DNA of 64,000 nt from Ornithodoros turicata. Taxonomy: Eukaryota; Arthropoda; Arachnida; Ixodida; Argasidae. Shown in pieces: positions 24,601 through 38,700 of the stretch (position 1 is the stretch's first letter; every line of letters starts with the position of its first letter). Made by a program: the position numbers and the translations under genes. The notes below the pieces were generated by a model. It did no database searches. It was not told the DNA's origin and worked only from the letters and a program-made list of their open reading frames with translations. The DNA is taken from the NCBI RefSeq assembly GCF_037126465.1, contig NC_088206.1:68327687-68391686 (forward strand), in the 5' to 3' direction.

Positions 24601-27600
24601 TAAGAAAAGATTACTTATAAGGTATTTTTAAATTAAAATAAGGCGATTGAGAGCATCTGTCCTTTCGTGCAGCAGACTGCACTTCTTCACGTTCACCTGA
24701 AGAGGTGCAGTCTGCTGCATGAAAGTTTTTTTTTCTTTTTTTCGGATACCTACATTCGCCAGGAAGGCTTTACAGCAGGGGGGATAAGAAAAGGAACATG
24801 ACAACATAAACTAACGTTATACGAACACGAACACACAATATATTACACAAACACAAATACAATACAAATATCAAATAATAATAAAATACAATACAAAACG
24901 CATAATAGAAACACAAACACAATGTATTAAACAGATGCTCTCAACCGCCTTATTTTTAGTTCGAATCTTTTCTCGGTAACTTGTCATTGATCTTCATACC
25001 TTCTCAGAGCTCCTGATTAAGACCAATCAGGTGACCAGATTGCCTTTTGTTTGTATAGCTCCGCCGGGGGGTGACTGCAGCGAAAACAAAATAAATTAAT
25101 TTAAGAAGTAAAAATAACCCCCGCAATCCTGTATATAGTCCCTATGTTGAAATCTTACCCTATCTTCCAATAGTTCCTATATGGCCAACGCAGCCGTGTA
25201 AACATGCAATGTTCTTTTTTAAACTTTTTAAAAAACTTTTTTAAACTTTTTGAGTACTTTTAAAACGATCGTTATATTAGGACCAACCACCGTGTCCGTC
25301 CGTAGGTTGAAAGGACCAGGTGATCACAAATTTACCACCAACGATGTCCCTGTAAAGCTTTCGCGTTTAATCGCGCGTTTAGCACAATATCCAAAAATAC
25401 AGCAAATCACTTCGTATAGTGTTTGTTGTAAATGACCGAAATAGCGTTGTTTATTTTTATTCGTTACAGAATTTTTATTTGAAAAACTAGCAGAGCAAAA
25501 TAAATGCCGTTTTTGAAGTTGAACTCGCGGCCAGGCCGACATCCCCTCGAAGAAACTATGCAACTACAAGATGACTAATTACCTAAAATTAATTAACCAA
25601 CTTTTTAATTAGGGGATTTCGGGCAAAAGCAGGGGAGCAGAATGAGAGACCATCCTAGTTGAAAGCCATTCCACGTTTAAAAAATCCCGAAACACGCACG
25701 TGCGTGAAGGTATCCACCCCAAATTTGATATGCAAATATACAACAACAACAACAACTTTACTTCGAGATGATGGATGCGGAGTTTCATCGACAGGGGAGA
25801 TACTCTACCCCAAATATATGCAAATACTTTCTGCAAAGTATACGTATAGCTATAGATCCAACAATATAGCCTCGTTCGCAGGGACAAGGGCCAATTCTTT
25901 TCCACGTATAGTTATTGTAACTTATTTCCGACGTCTACCACTAGAGCCAAACTGCGAAACAACGTGCCCATATATGCAGATTCTATATGGTACGGCGACA
26001 ATTCGCTAAACCGACTTCGCTTAACAGTCAGACCACCGAAGACGCCAGCGAACCGCCTACACAATATCCTCTATAAAGTGTCTCAACGTCCCCATTAAAC
26101 GAATAAGCTTCCGTATTGCTTTACGGCAGACATTAAATTCGGTACAGTATATAGACCCCGCCGTACAGCGTCGTAAAAAAATGCGCTAAAACACCGCCAC
26201 CAGGTAGCGCCGAGGTGGCCGACATAATAAATAGGGGGGAAAGCCAAGCCTTGTATACATGTGGCGTGGGAATATGGTCGAAATTAGTAAGGCACCTATA
26301 AGTGGACGTTATGCCTCTGTCTATACCTGTGCGTTGGGAGTTTGCTTATTCAAAGAGCCGTTCCGTTCTTCGGCGTATTGCTAGTACGTTGTTTATGGCC
26401 TATGAACGACTATATCGTAAATATATTGTTCTTCTTGCGTTCCCGCAAAGTTAAATGTGTTTCTTACATTGAACATTGTCTAATGACCTCTAAATGATCC
26501 TGAAGTCTCTCATTATTTGCCAAACCGTGGGACAATTATTATCTCTCGCAGCTTTTTCGCGTCACTGTGCCACGGGGATTCGCGTCATATCTTCTTATTC
26601 GCGGTCTTTCGTCGCCTCCATCGTTAAATAATCAATCATATTTTTGTCTGCCACAGCTAATCAAAGATGACAAAGGGTATAACCAGTTATGGCGGCCTCC
26701 GATCCTCCTCCCTTTTTTCGTGACTCACACAAAATGGCGTCGTAAAAATAAAAATAAAAAACAGATACACACGTTAGAAAAAATAACCGCCTTAAACGAG
26801 GAAACAGCAGAAATAACTCTATTAAGTATTCCAAACTATATAAGCCTCGTTCTTAACCCCTCTCCTTTTTTTTTTATTGTTACGATTATCAGTATGTTAG
26901 TCCGTACTAGTAGAAACGAGAGTATAGACAAAAACAAAACCTTCTTCTTCGTTATACTTTCTCTCGGAACAACCTTGGATGACATGGCCCGAAACGCATG
27001 ATACCTCGATTAAGGACTGTCATTAAGCAATAATGTTATACTTTCACCGCGTTTACAGCCCGGAGGGGGGGAAAGAGTGTTGTCGCAGGAGGCGAAAGAG
27101 TTAGAGCCATTCGCCGTGCATCCGCGAAGAATTAAACAGTACGTGATTAATGTTCGCGGTTCTCCTCGCAGTGGGCTAGTGTAATGTTTTAGCGCTCCGG
27201 GCGCCAATAAAACCGAGTTTTTTTTTGTTGTTGTTACTTTTAGTGTTTTTTTTTCTTTCTCTCTCTCTTTCTCTCGACCTATGATGTCGTCTATTAGTGT
27301 GTCTATGTGTGGCGCCGTCTATACGTGCGGTGATGTCGGGATGAGATATGGAAGGCGATTGGTCGTGGGAGTCCGTCTCGTGCAGGGGTGGTCTGGTCTG
27401 GCGTCGAGAGTTTATTTGCTCGGTAATAATGTAGTTATAAGAAGGGGAGTTTGTTAACCCGCTATGTCGCACGTGCTACTCGGAAAAAAATCACATATAT
27501 AGCAGTCTCGCCGGGTCAGTAGTGGACGTGAGTACACACGTATCGACTCCGTACAGCGCAAGTTGCTGCCAGATATATGATGGAGTTATCTTGTTTTATT

Positions 27601-30600
27601 CGAAATAATGTCGAAATAATGTTTTGTGTGAAAAGGCAGCAATGCCTCGTTTTTGTCTCCTGAAAGTTACAAGGTAATTCGATATTTCTGTTATTACGAA
27701 TCCGAGCCATGATCCAACGTGTGGGAACGTGGGGCTGAGCATCTGGAAGCTCGGTATAGACAGGAGAGTTCGAATAAACGAGACACGATTTCACGTGTGC
27801 GCATGCGGTGTGGATGCTGGAAGGCCACGATCGGATAGCGTTCGGATAATTCGAATTCGTATAGAGGTGACATCGCCGCACACTAGGTGGTATCCGTACC
27901 GAGACGAAGCAAAGCATCGAAGCAAAGCATTTCCGATTGTTTTTTTTTTGTTTTTTAATGATGATGATGTTCATGTGTTGTACTGGTATTGTACTCATCC
28001 AGGGAGAACGAAATGTCTCACAGCGTAACGCCCGTACCTGTACATAAGGCTTAAGTTCAAAAACAGACTACGACGTGAAAAAGTGAGATAAGCATATTCC
28101 ATAGAAATGGCATACAAGACAGAGACTGCATGCAGCTACTGTGAGAAACGTTGCTCAGAGCTTACACCGCCATCCCGTCTAACAGCAGGCTGTGATTAGA
28201 GTCAACAAATGCTCCGTTATTACGATCGCATAATTACATGGCAAAAACAAGTAAAAGTACAACGACGACATCGCTGACACGTGTGCTAAGCCCTCGAGCA
28301 GAAAACGCCACTGTTAAAGCAACGTTTTAACTCGAACTACACACTGTACACAGTCTGCAATTGGAGCTAACTTTCCCTTTTGTTTCGAAATAACACGTAC
28401 ACTCTACGCGGTATACAATTATGTAGCAGCTACCTACTTTTAGCTACCGCGCCACAAGTGCGACGAAAAAGGCTGCGTTTCACAAATACAACGTAATTCC
28501 CGTATTTCGAACTTCTAGTTTCGAGCAGAGCACCAAAGAAAAAAAGGAGTCTGCGAAAAGCCAAACGGCCGACTCGGGTACCTCCCCCAATTTAGAACAA
28601 ATTATTTCTCAGAGAGCGACGTTTAGTATCCCCTGTAGCCCCCCCCCCCCCCCACTTTCTCGTACGCCCTCTGGCGTTTGTGCTACGAAGCAGTGAAACG
28701 TACAGAAGGACTCGAAGAAAATAAGACGGCGACATCGTTCATCATGTCGCCACTTCACAACTCCTCCCCTCGCCCGGTCGCTTAGCAGACGGCCTGTAAT
28801 CATAACTACATAGGCGACACGTAGCGGGGAGTGCACGTAATACACACCAGGGAGAAGCAAGTCGGCATTTAGAGCTAAAACAAAAGCTGCAATTACACTT
28901 ATTTTTAAGCGCAAAACGATGTATCTATGTAGTTTCGGAATGGTGTTTTCTGCTAGTTCCCCCACAGAGAAATACGTACGTGGGAATGAAACGCGGATTG
29001 TCTCGAGAGGACGTTAATAGGGGGCGTTGCAGTCGCCGACGGCAACGACACTCCCCCTTCTGGCGGAGGATGAGAGCGTTTTTTGTGTGTGTTTTGTCAT
29101 TTTGCTATTCCTTCTGTAAGTAGATTGCTTTTGTTTTTTTGTTTGTTTGCAGCTTTTAAATCGTGCGAGATAATCGGCATGATTATACTTCCGATCTCGT
29201 ATATCGAATGCGTAGACAACGGATGTTATGTCGAATTCGGTTCGTTTCTGTTGCTGCGAATGCGGAGGCGGAAATTGCTAGGTGAAAGTGCAAGGTTATT
29301 AAGCAATTTAGCTGGGGAGAGGTTCGACGATGGCAACTTACAGGCTTATACTCTCTTTCGTAATTGTATTACACAGCACGAGGAGAAAGCTATTCTTCCC
29401 CTGCTTGAAATTAATCCGCGTATCTCTAAAATGTTTTTAAGGCGATAGGTTTATATGGGGCCAGTCGCCACGTAACACCCTATATGAGCACGCGACGATG
29501 TCACGTGATATGGCCACGTGACGGCCTCATAAAGCTAAAGCATTTGAACTTCTTTGGTACAATGCCCAAAGACGCTATGTTTTTAAACTTCCGAATTCCC
29601 TAAAACCTACATAGAAAAATTCCTTCAAAAGTTGCTAAGCTTATTTCTAGCTAAGCTAATAGCTAATTTCTCATTCGAACAAAAAAGAATACTCGTCATT
29701 TGGAGAATTTATTAGCTGGATGGTGACATTTAGTTTTTGTTGATGTTGATGTCGATGTTAACGAAAAGAATAATAGGGAGATTTAGTTACTTTTTGTTTT
29801 ATTGCTGGTTCCAGTACGAATTCGTGTTTAACTATATATGCACGGCATGGTATATAGGAAGACATGTAACTATATATACACGTATGGTTCGCGCTCGACT
29901 GGTGGAGAGAGGGAATGTGGACCTCCCACTCCTATATACGAGAAAACACGAGGGGTTCATCCAGAGTTCATCAGTCCATCTGACTCCCTGTAGAGGTCGT
30001 GGGAATCGGTTTTCTTCCCCTCCCCTTTGCAAGGATTCGATGGAACACCCTGATGGATATATAACCTGTGGCATATCGGGAGAGAGAGAGAGAGAGAGAG
30101 AGAGGTTCTTCTCCAAAACAGGTGTTTGTCTCCCAGCTATGTTTTTCTCTCTTACGTAACGGTTCTCCAACACGCCTATCAGTACACACTGTATACCTGT
30201 TGGGGTGATTTGCCGTATATGATGGCAGGTAGACGTATATCGGGCATTGCCCCTTGCTGGTGTCGAGTTGATTCGCATAGAGGAGAGGTCGCATAATATA
30301 GTATAGTATATAAGTACATAAGTGCATTAATTACATAATTCGATATAGAAACTTGAGAATTTACATTCAGTTCGAATTAAACGTATGACGTGGTTATGCA
30401 AGTTGGATGTAAGCTACGCGTCGCGTGCGGACCGAGTTCCACGAAAATGGACTCTCTTGGCTTGTGTCTATGTAGACATCTCCCTGTTTGTAAACAAATG
30501 ACGTCATACTATTCAACAGCGCCACCAATCTGGTAGAGTTGAACTACTCTCGAAGCTATAGGGCCGAACAATGTCGCGCCCGAAAGCCAGCACGGTCTTG

Positions 30601-32694
30601 AGGGGACAACGATGGTCCCTGAATGGGACACGGCCTTCGGTCCTACTGTTTCTTTTTTCTTTTCTTTTTTTTTTCAATAGGGGGCAGCGAACAAGTGCCC
30701 ATTCGTGGAACCCAGCGCTTTCCTTCCGATTTGTTTCGGTTTCAGTCTGTCTACCAACGTCATGATGACGTTTCTCGGGTAGAGGTATATTACTTGCATG
30801 TGTATAAACAAACCATGGATACCTACTACCTGTATACCTGATACTGCAGTTTCGGTCTTTATCTAGATTCTAGAACTTCCATACAAGACACCTAAGTATT
30901 TAAAAAAAAAGAAAAAAAAGAAAAGAACAAGAAGAGGGGGGGGGGGGGGGGAGAGATGAAATCTCGATCGGAATTTTTCGATGCATCCATCGGCGCATTG
31001 ACTGAGTTAGATTTTGAAATATTTAGGTTCAAGTTGGGATTATAAATTTTTACAAATCGGTTAGTTTCTTATAACGAAGATAATTCCGCGTATAGCGTAC
31101 TTAGGTAACTTTCCTCGAATTTGACGTAAACTATATTTTACACAAGGGCCAGGAGTCGGGCTTTTCCCCAGCATATTTCCAGAATATATACGAGAACTGC
31201 GTCATATAACAGCACCTTACCACGCCCTCTCGAAGAAAGCCATCCTAGAGCTATATGGAGGACGGCATTATCGCTTATCGGTATACCCAACAAAAGCCAT
31301 ATACTGGAAGCGATGCCCGCCCAAGTCGGTTCTCAATTTCATTAGGGCCTTCGGGCACTGTTAGGACTTAGTTAATTAATTTAGCCATAGGCTATATACT
31401 GGCGCTCTATATACTGCGAAGGCGTCGGTGGGAGCGGTCCCTTCGGAAGGAAGTTCGTCAGGATGAGTCTTTAGGATGATAAAGCAGTATGTAGGTTCTA
31501 TAAGGAAGCAATGCGGCCCGTCTTGTGCACGGTGGCAAACACAGTTCACGCCCAGGACGGTATTGGATTTTGAGGCGCGGCAAGTTTGTTCCTTTGTGAG
31601 AGTTATAGGAGATTGATGAAATGCTGTCAGACGGGGGCGGACCAGTATGTGTGTGCGCGAGAGATTGAAAGTTACTTAAAAAAAGAAAAAAGAAAGAAAA
31701 GACAGCAACAACGAGCTGTTGTTTTCTGAGAAACGGTGGCGCATGCAACGCCGTCTGGGTATATCCCGCGGGTGAGATGCAGTGTTGCTAGACGAACGAG
31801 AGTCAGGTGCGTGTGCGCACCTTTTTATTTATTCGCGTTATTAATTACCAGAGTTCGAAGTATAGTGTTCCGTAACCGAAAGAGGAGAAGAAAAAAATGA
31901 GGAGAGTAATGTTGGCCCGATTTTTACGCACAGTACACGCGGTAGAAATTGAAACCGAAACCAGATTACTCAAAGTGACGTCATCGAAGCACGTGTCCCG
32001 CAACTTTCGCGTTTATCAACTAACATTTGCTTGGTTTGCATGCTGGCAGGCCGGTTTAAAACTAATCTCTCTCTCTTTTTTATTTAGAACAAAAATGCTT
32101 GCGTGACGTCACAAAAAGTGTGTCCTTTGCACGACGTGATAGTAAGGACCAGTTACATTGCATAACAAATCTGCATACCAAGACCAGCTTTCCAACGCAA
32201 CGCACTATACGTACACTTTTGTATATAAGCCGATTGTTCTCGAGCGTTGTTGCAGAGGCACATCGTAAAATGCCTCCTGGGACATGCGTTTCTCAAGCGG
32301 ACCAAGAAAACTCGTTTGTCAGCCCTCCGCGAAAAAAAAAGAGCCCATATTTTATTCATGAGGGAGATATACGGTTAGGAATCAAAGGCATGACGATTGA
32401 AAAGCAACAAAACGCAGCCATATATTCTTCCTCACTCTTGCGGTTACGTTTATAGTGCATCAAAACACAACTATACGTATATAAGAGAAAAGCTTTGCAG
32501 GCACGCAGGTTGTGCTTCGCTTCAATTTAACGGGTATTAATAGTTAAGGAAGTTGTTACGTGATACAGGAAGATGCGCGTTCGGGTACGGGGTCACTGCG
32601 GGGGAGGTGTATTGCATCCTGTAATTTTATAGCGTGTACCCGTTTCTTGTCGGAGTTAACATCGAGGAACGGAAATGTATGGTGCTCTAGCGTT

Positions 32695-32731
<37 letters not shown>

Positions 32732-35700
32732 TGATGGTGGGTAGATGACGAGAAATTAAGGGATAAACTAAAGGGAGCAATTCTAGATTTTAGAACCTTC
32801 TTGGGTCGTAATCATACTCCCTCATCCACTGGCCTTGAAATTTATACTCAACAACAGTGCAAATAGTCCCTAAGCATCGCGTAAACGGCCGTGCATTTAG
32901 TCCGAAAAGGGACAGCTACTTAACTGCTGATATAGGACTTGAACCCACCGCCTCTCATAGTTTGGCATTAGTCTCCTCTATATTTCGAAGTTAGGTGTAG
33001 TGCACTCCAAGAAATGAAAAGGAGTAACTTTAGTCTTTTTGGAGCATATATCCTACTTTTCAAAACGACTAAATTTACTCCTTTTTTTGCCCTTACAGCG
33101 CTACAGCTAACTTCGATGTATATAATAGCGTAGAGCTTATAGTCTCATGGTGAACTCTGAGAAGTGGAGTGCCCCTGGATTTTCAAGTAAACTTGCAAGA
33201 CGCCCCCCTCCTGAAGCCACCCAAGGACGCATTGTAACCCCGATCCTTCCTGCTGTCCTTTCTTCTTCTCCTTCTCCTTTTTTTTCTTTTTTCATCTGGT
33301 CGTGTCTGTACATCACTCACAGCCCCAGCTGCTTCGCGGTGCTATTACGGAATCAAAACGAAACCACCTCCGGTAGCCGTAAAATCAGCGTATTCCGATC
33401 TGATGGAAAAGGAAGCTAAGAAATTACTGTTCTCTATCACGCGCACTTCCCTCAGTTCGAAATGTGTGCGCAGCACCAACTTCCAGTATTTTCCATAGAC
33501 AACATTAAGCCAAATGTAAGCCACGAGTATAAGCCGCGTTATCAAAATACAGCTATACGCAACAGACAGACAGAGTGTGAAAATATACGTTGCGGGGACC
33601 GAACACGAGACCGTTTTCTAAATGACGACGTCGTACTGTCATCATCATCAGTCAGCACATCCGGGATACTCCGAATACCCCTTCGCATTTTCTTCCTTCT
33701 TTCTATTTCCTTCCTTCAACAACAAAAAAGAAAAAAAAAGAAAGAAAGAAAGAACGGACGAACGAGAAAAAATCCAGCTTCATCAAAAGTATATACGCAT
33801 GTATACCAGCATCATCGCGACCTGCGTCCATGAGGGCATCTCCCCCCTACCCCCCCCCCCCCCCTCCACCCGCCTTTCGCGCGCGCGCGCGATCGCGGGG
33901 CAATATCGCCAGGTTGCCCCCGAGGGGGGCATGACCTCCCCCTTGCCCTCGACGCAGGAAAAGTTCTCAGGTATGTGCCGCTTTGGTTTTGCGTGGGAAG
34001 CGGACCTGCTCGCATACCGTAGTATATTCCCTTTACTGATAGCGTCACCTTTTTATATCCATAACACGTTATATATGGTATGTATATGGGTGTACGTGCC
34101 TCCGAGGGACACATACCGTGTCGCGGGCTATATGGGTATAATATACGCTACTGCCCGCATGGGAAAAAAATGCCCGGGAATATGCGAGCGAGCTGCTTTG
34201 CGTAATTGGATGAAATTGGTTCCTCCCGTATATTGGTTCCTCCATGTGTGTGTTAAGATTGGGAGTTTATCATTATTTTCCGCGATAATGTGGGTACTAA
34301 TTGTGTTATATAGCGCTTCGGATGAGGCTTAGATAAGAGATATGTGGGAGTGGCATGGTTGTGCCCTGATGATGATGATGATGCGTGTGTGAAGTTATAC
34401 TGGTATGGTTGCGGCGACGTTTTTCTCGTGAACCGCTAAGTCTGAGTGAAGACCAGGTGAACGACCGGTCTCTTGAGTAAAGCAGGGAGTGTTTCCCGTT
34501 CGTCCAAGGATATGGTAGCTGGTTCGTCTGCGTTGGTGTATTCTAAAATGTTAAAATAGGTTACGATGAAACTGGGAGTTGACGAAGGTTCGAAGCCCCA
34601 TACCGGCTGTGCTGTCTGGGGTTTCCCTGCAGTCTTTTTCACACGAATGTCGGCACACTTCCCTCTGAAGTCGGCCCAGGACGCATATTAACCCCCCCCC
34701 TGTCCCCGACTCCTTCCTGCTGTCCTCTCTCCATCTGTCCACGTCCTGTACGGCGCTCATAGCCACAGTCGCTTCGCGGCGCTGACACGGAATTTAAAAA
34801 AATCACATACGTGTAAAAAGTCTCGCGTAATGTGATTTTTTTTGTTTTTTTTTTGCGTTAAAGTCGAATGCTCTTTGTTGTAGTGAAAGATGTGGCGTGC
34901 AGGCAGTGCAGTCAGTACGGACTCCCGCGCTTGAATACGGTTATTGTCGGGCAAACAACGCCGTGATTGGCCACGTAAAATTATGTTGACACGTTCATCA
35001 ATTTAGAATTTTATTTTGGAGACATAACGCGTTATTAATACATATAACAATATTCGTAATAACATAGCTCGTAACAATCAAAGTCTGTAAAGGGAAGAAA
35101 TATGTAAACACTAGCGTCAATAAGAGAAAATACCTAACAGATATCCATCCCTGTATGCTTATAAACCTGCAAAGCAATACCGCGTATACACTGGTCTTCT
35201 TAGCTCATCATCATGCAGCACACAGTCTTTCCTATCGAAAAAAATAAAAAACAAAGAAGGAGCAGCAAAAGACGGACAAATAACATGAGCACTGCAACAT
35301 AGGCCACGAACCACTCCCCCTTAACACAATGTTGCTAGCTGTAGTTTACCCGTAGTGGCGGCTTCCAGCCGAAACATGGATACCACTGAAACACCTCTTC
35401 TTCCTTTTATTTATTTATTTTTTCATCTGGTTCTCCCAGGTGTGCGAGGGAATGAATGTAGCTCACGGAGAATGGGTTCGAAGTCACGACGTCTCATCAC
35501 GATCCAGCCGTCCGAAATAGCGCTCTTCGTGCGTATATATATACGAGGGTACGAGTGTATACTACGCGATAAGACACAGCACTCTATATGTACTACACGC
35601 TCGATGTTGTTAAAGAGTTTGTGCCCAGAAGCTGCGCATGTGGATGACGTATAGAGATAGAGGGCGCGCAAAGCGAACATTACGCCCTCTGGGGGTACGT

Positions 35701-38700
35701 ATTATCGATACATAGCACGGGCCGGAACTCCCACTCAGATCATCGTTTGCTCACACTGCTCATTCATGCTAACTCATTCACCGCACAAGTGAGCATGATC
35801 ATGAGCGAATTTCACAGGCACTATATACGTTGAACAGAAAATATACGTGGCGTTGAGCATCAACTACATAGGACAGCAGCATCCGTTGGTTTGTGGTGGG
35901 CTTTACTAAGGAGCAAGGACCGGGAAGTGTCGGGGTCGAACCCCGCCACTGGCTGTGTCGTCTCAGGATTTCCCAGACTTTGCACAGTTTCCCCTGAAGT
36001 CGGCCCACGACGCGAATGAGACATCCTATCTCCTGACCCCTTCCAGCTGCCCTCTCCCTATCTGTCTACATCTGTATACTGTCCTGGTTGCCACAATTGG
36101 TTCGCGGCGCTAGCAAGAACAGTAAGCAATATAAAAAGCTGATACAGTCGGTTATGTAACGTGTGTTGTTGACGTAGCTTATAGTGGTCGGACGCCCCAA
36201 GGGTCTACCAAAGCGACCATCAGTGGATTCATAGAACTCGTGACCCGTCACGTGTCACGGCCACGTCATCGCCAGATCGTGTTTGCGGCACACTGAAATT
36301 CTGTAGCCACCTCAGCAATGATGCAATAATTTCACAAAATACTGCATAAAAATTCAACAGCATTAAAAAAAATCGCAAAAAAATTTACTGCAAATTATGG
36401 TCCAATAAAACCACCGCAGTTAAACGCGCTCGGCACAGTGCCAAAGAGGCCGGCGAGCTTTTATTAATCTTTTTCGCTCTTTCACACTCGAGAGCGTGGA
36501 GGCAGTTCTTTGCCAATAATTTTGTTCCTATCACTCAAGCGGGTCTTATTCAATTTACTGCCGAACCCATCCGAACACCCGTGGCAGCCTTGACGTTGCC
36601 CTACATGGAACACTCGCCAAATTGCGCACCTTATATTACACCCAACTTTATTTTCCTCGCAGCAGACCACAAGCTATATTATGCAGAAGTAAAAGCTGGT
36701 CCGGTTAGCATCCTTGCGTTTCTTCAACTCCTGACGGACTGGGAAGGGAAAAAATAAATTTTCTCCGTCCTTCGGCGTCACAACTGAAACCTGTTTATGT
36801 AGTATGGCTCGCATTGCGTAAGTAGACGTCATCTGCCGCATATTCCCATTCGCAGCCAATCATGGTTCGGCTTCTGTTACTCGCTCTTCAACGGCAGATT
36901 GGGTTGTCACGTCGTGCACTGTGATGACGTGGTAGATTCTTGGTGCACTATATGTAGCACAAAGTAGTAGTTCTGAAGTGCACGTATATATATATAGGCA
37001 TGGGGTATTGCACATTGCCATCCCATGCATAAATTATAAAAATAAATTCTTGATGCACAAACTGTGTTCAAAATGCGGACATGAATAAGGGTTCCACTAA
37101 GGCATAATTGATTGCATAATCGAGCAATGCGCGATCCCCTTCTTTTTATTTTTACTATTTTTCTTTCTGACAATTCAATTATTTTTTCACTCTCTCTCAC
37201 CGATACTCGTGCACCCTTTTGGGATTACAAGCCAAGGTGTGGACTAAACGTAATTGAATAACGTAAATTCAAGTGTAATTCGTCTACAGGTACAATTTTC
37301 GCCTTACTCGCCATTCAGTATGTTTGCAAAGTGTTGGATGGGGCAAGCACAATGCTTGCACTTGAGTTACTATAGAAAATAACTAGCACAAAGAAACCGA
37401 AGAGGAGAAAGTGCATCGTGCCCGATTCTACACAACCAGAAATAGTTATTCAGCGGATAGTACACCATTTGTGGCACTTTATCTCGCAAAAACCTTGTGA
37501 ATGCCATAATAATGAATTGATAATAGTGAATTGTGAAAATAAAGTAAAAGTACTTAAATTGTACGAAAGACACAACAAAATGCCGGGTTACAACGTATAA
37601 CTACTCGAACCATCAGAAAAATTGATTCAATTTAATTATCAAAATGCTTATTTTCAAGCTATATACCACAAGGTTCGAAGAGAAAAACCCACCCCACCTA
37701 TATACTACACTCTCGCACACCATCCTGATATCCCGGTTGCGTAAGTCACTCCTCATCACTCACGCCAGAGGGCGCTCACGACCTGACACCCACGTCACGT
37801 GACCTATAAGTTCTGCCAGCTACCTTCACTATATACCACTTAACGCCAGCTGTCCGCTATCTGAGCACCCAGTACAGACAGGTGGACACCATGCACCCCC
37901 CTCGCAGAAGGAGCATCGTAAGTACACACAATCTGTGTATTGACGAATCATCGGTGTTGTTCACTCACAACCACCAGGTGCGCTGTAAGCGCCCGTAAAG
38001 CAATTACAACAACAGTCGTGATCAACTCTTAGCAGGTGTGAGCGGTTCAAACAAAAGGGATCTGTTACGTTTGTGGTATGGCCTTTTTTGTGAACAGCGT
38101 TCGATGAGTTGATTGTTCCTTCATAAAAGGCCTTGGAACCACGTTGGAAAAGCTGGATTGTCCCAGTGCTGTTTTTAGCCACGGCGAACATTGATCATTT
38201 TAACTTGTGCACCTGGATGGGAACCGCGCTATCTGATCCGCAGTACGGTCATTGGTTGGAAGCGATGATGATGACGATGATGGTGGCACTTACGCTATCT
38301 GATCGAGGATCGGCTTACAAACGCGATTGTGATTGGTTTGCGCAGGAATGTGGGTGATTGCTTGATTGTATAAGCGATGAGAGATGTTCGCCGTATCCCA
38401 CTTCTTTGTTATGAATGCAGGGGTAGCCCCTTTTTCTTTCTGGATCTTTCTTTCTGCTTTCTAAGCCATTTGTCATGAGTGTCAATGCATAGTAATCTAT
38501 CGCTGTCTTAGGCTTCGGAAAAGTACCGAGAAGCACTGAAAGCTACGATGAACCAATAGTACCAAGATGCCGTATATACATAGGGTTTATTCACATGACG
38601 TCATTCGCAAGAGAGCGCCACTGTCGCTAGCAGATCTGCCGCCATAATGTATAGGTCCGCAGGTTTGACCGTCCATGCCTCCACGCACTTCGCATACACA

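Noticed and set aside
26567..27001. 144-codon + strand frame
   Set aside because: Lys/Asn-rich and Phe-rich stretches come from simple sequence; there is no splice context linking it to dys.
27516..27998. 160-codon minus-strand frame
   Set aside because: Residue content is mixed, with Lys/Asn runs from simple sequence, and no family or splice signal supports it.
33622..34332. 236-codon open frame on the + strand
   Set aside because: It begins in low-complexity Ser/Phe/Lys and Pro tracts made by homopolymers, shows no domain, and a SINE lies directly upstream. Chance opening is the better explanation.
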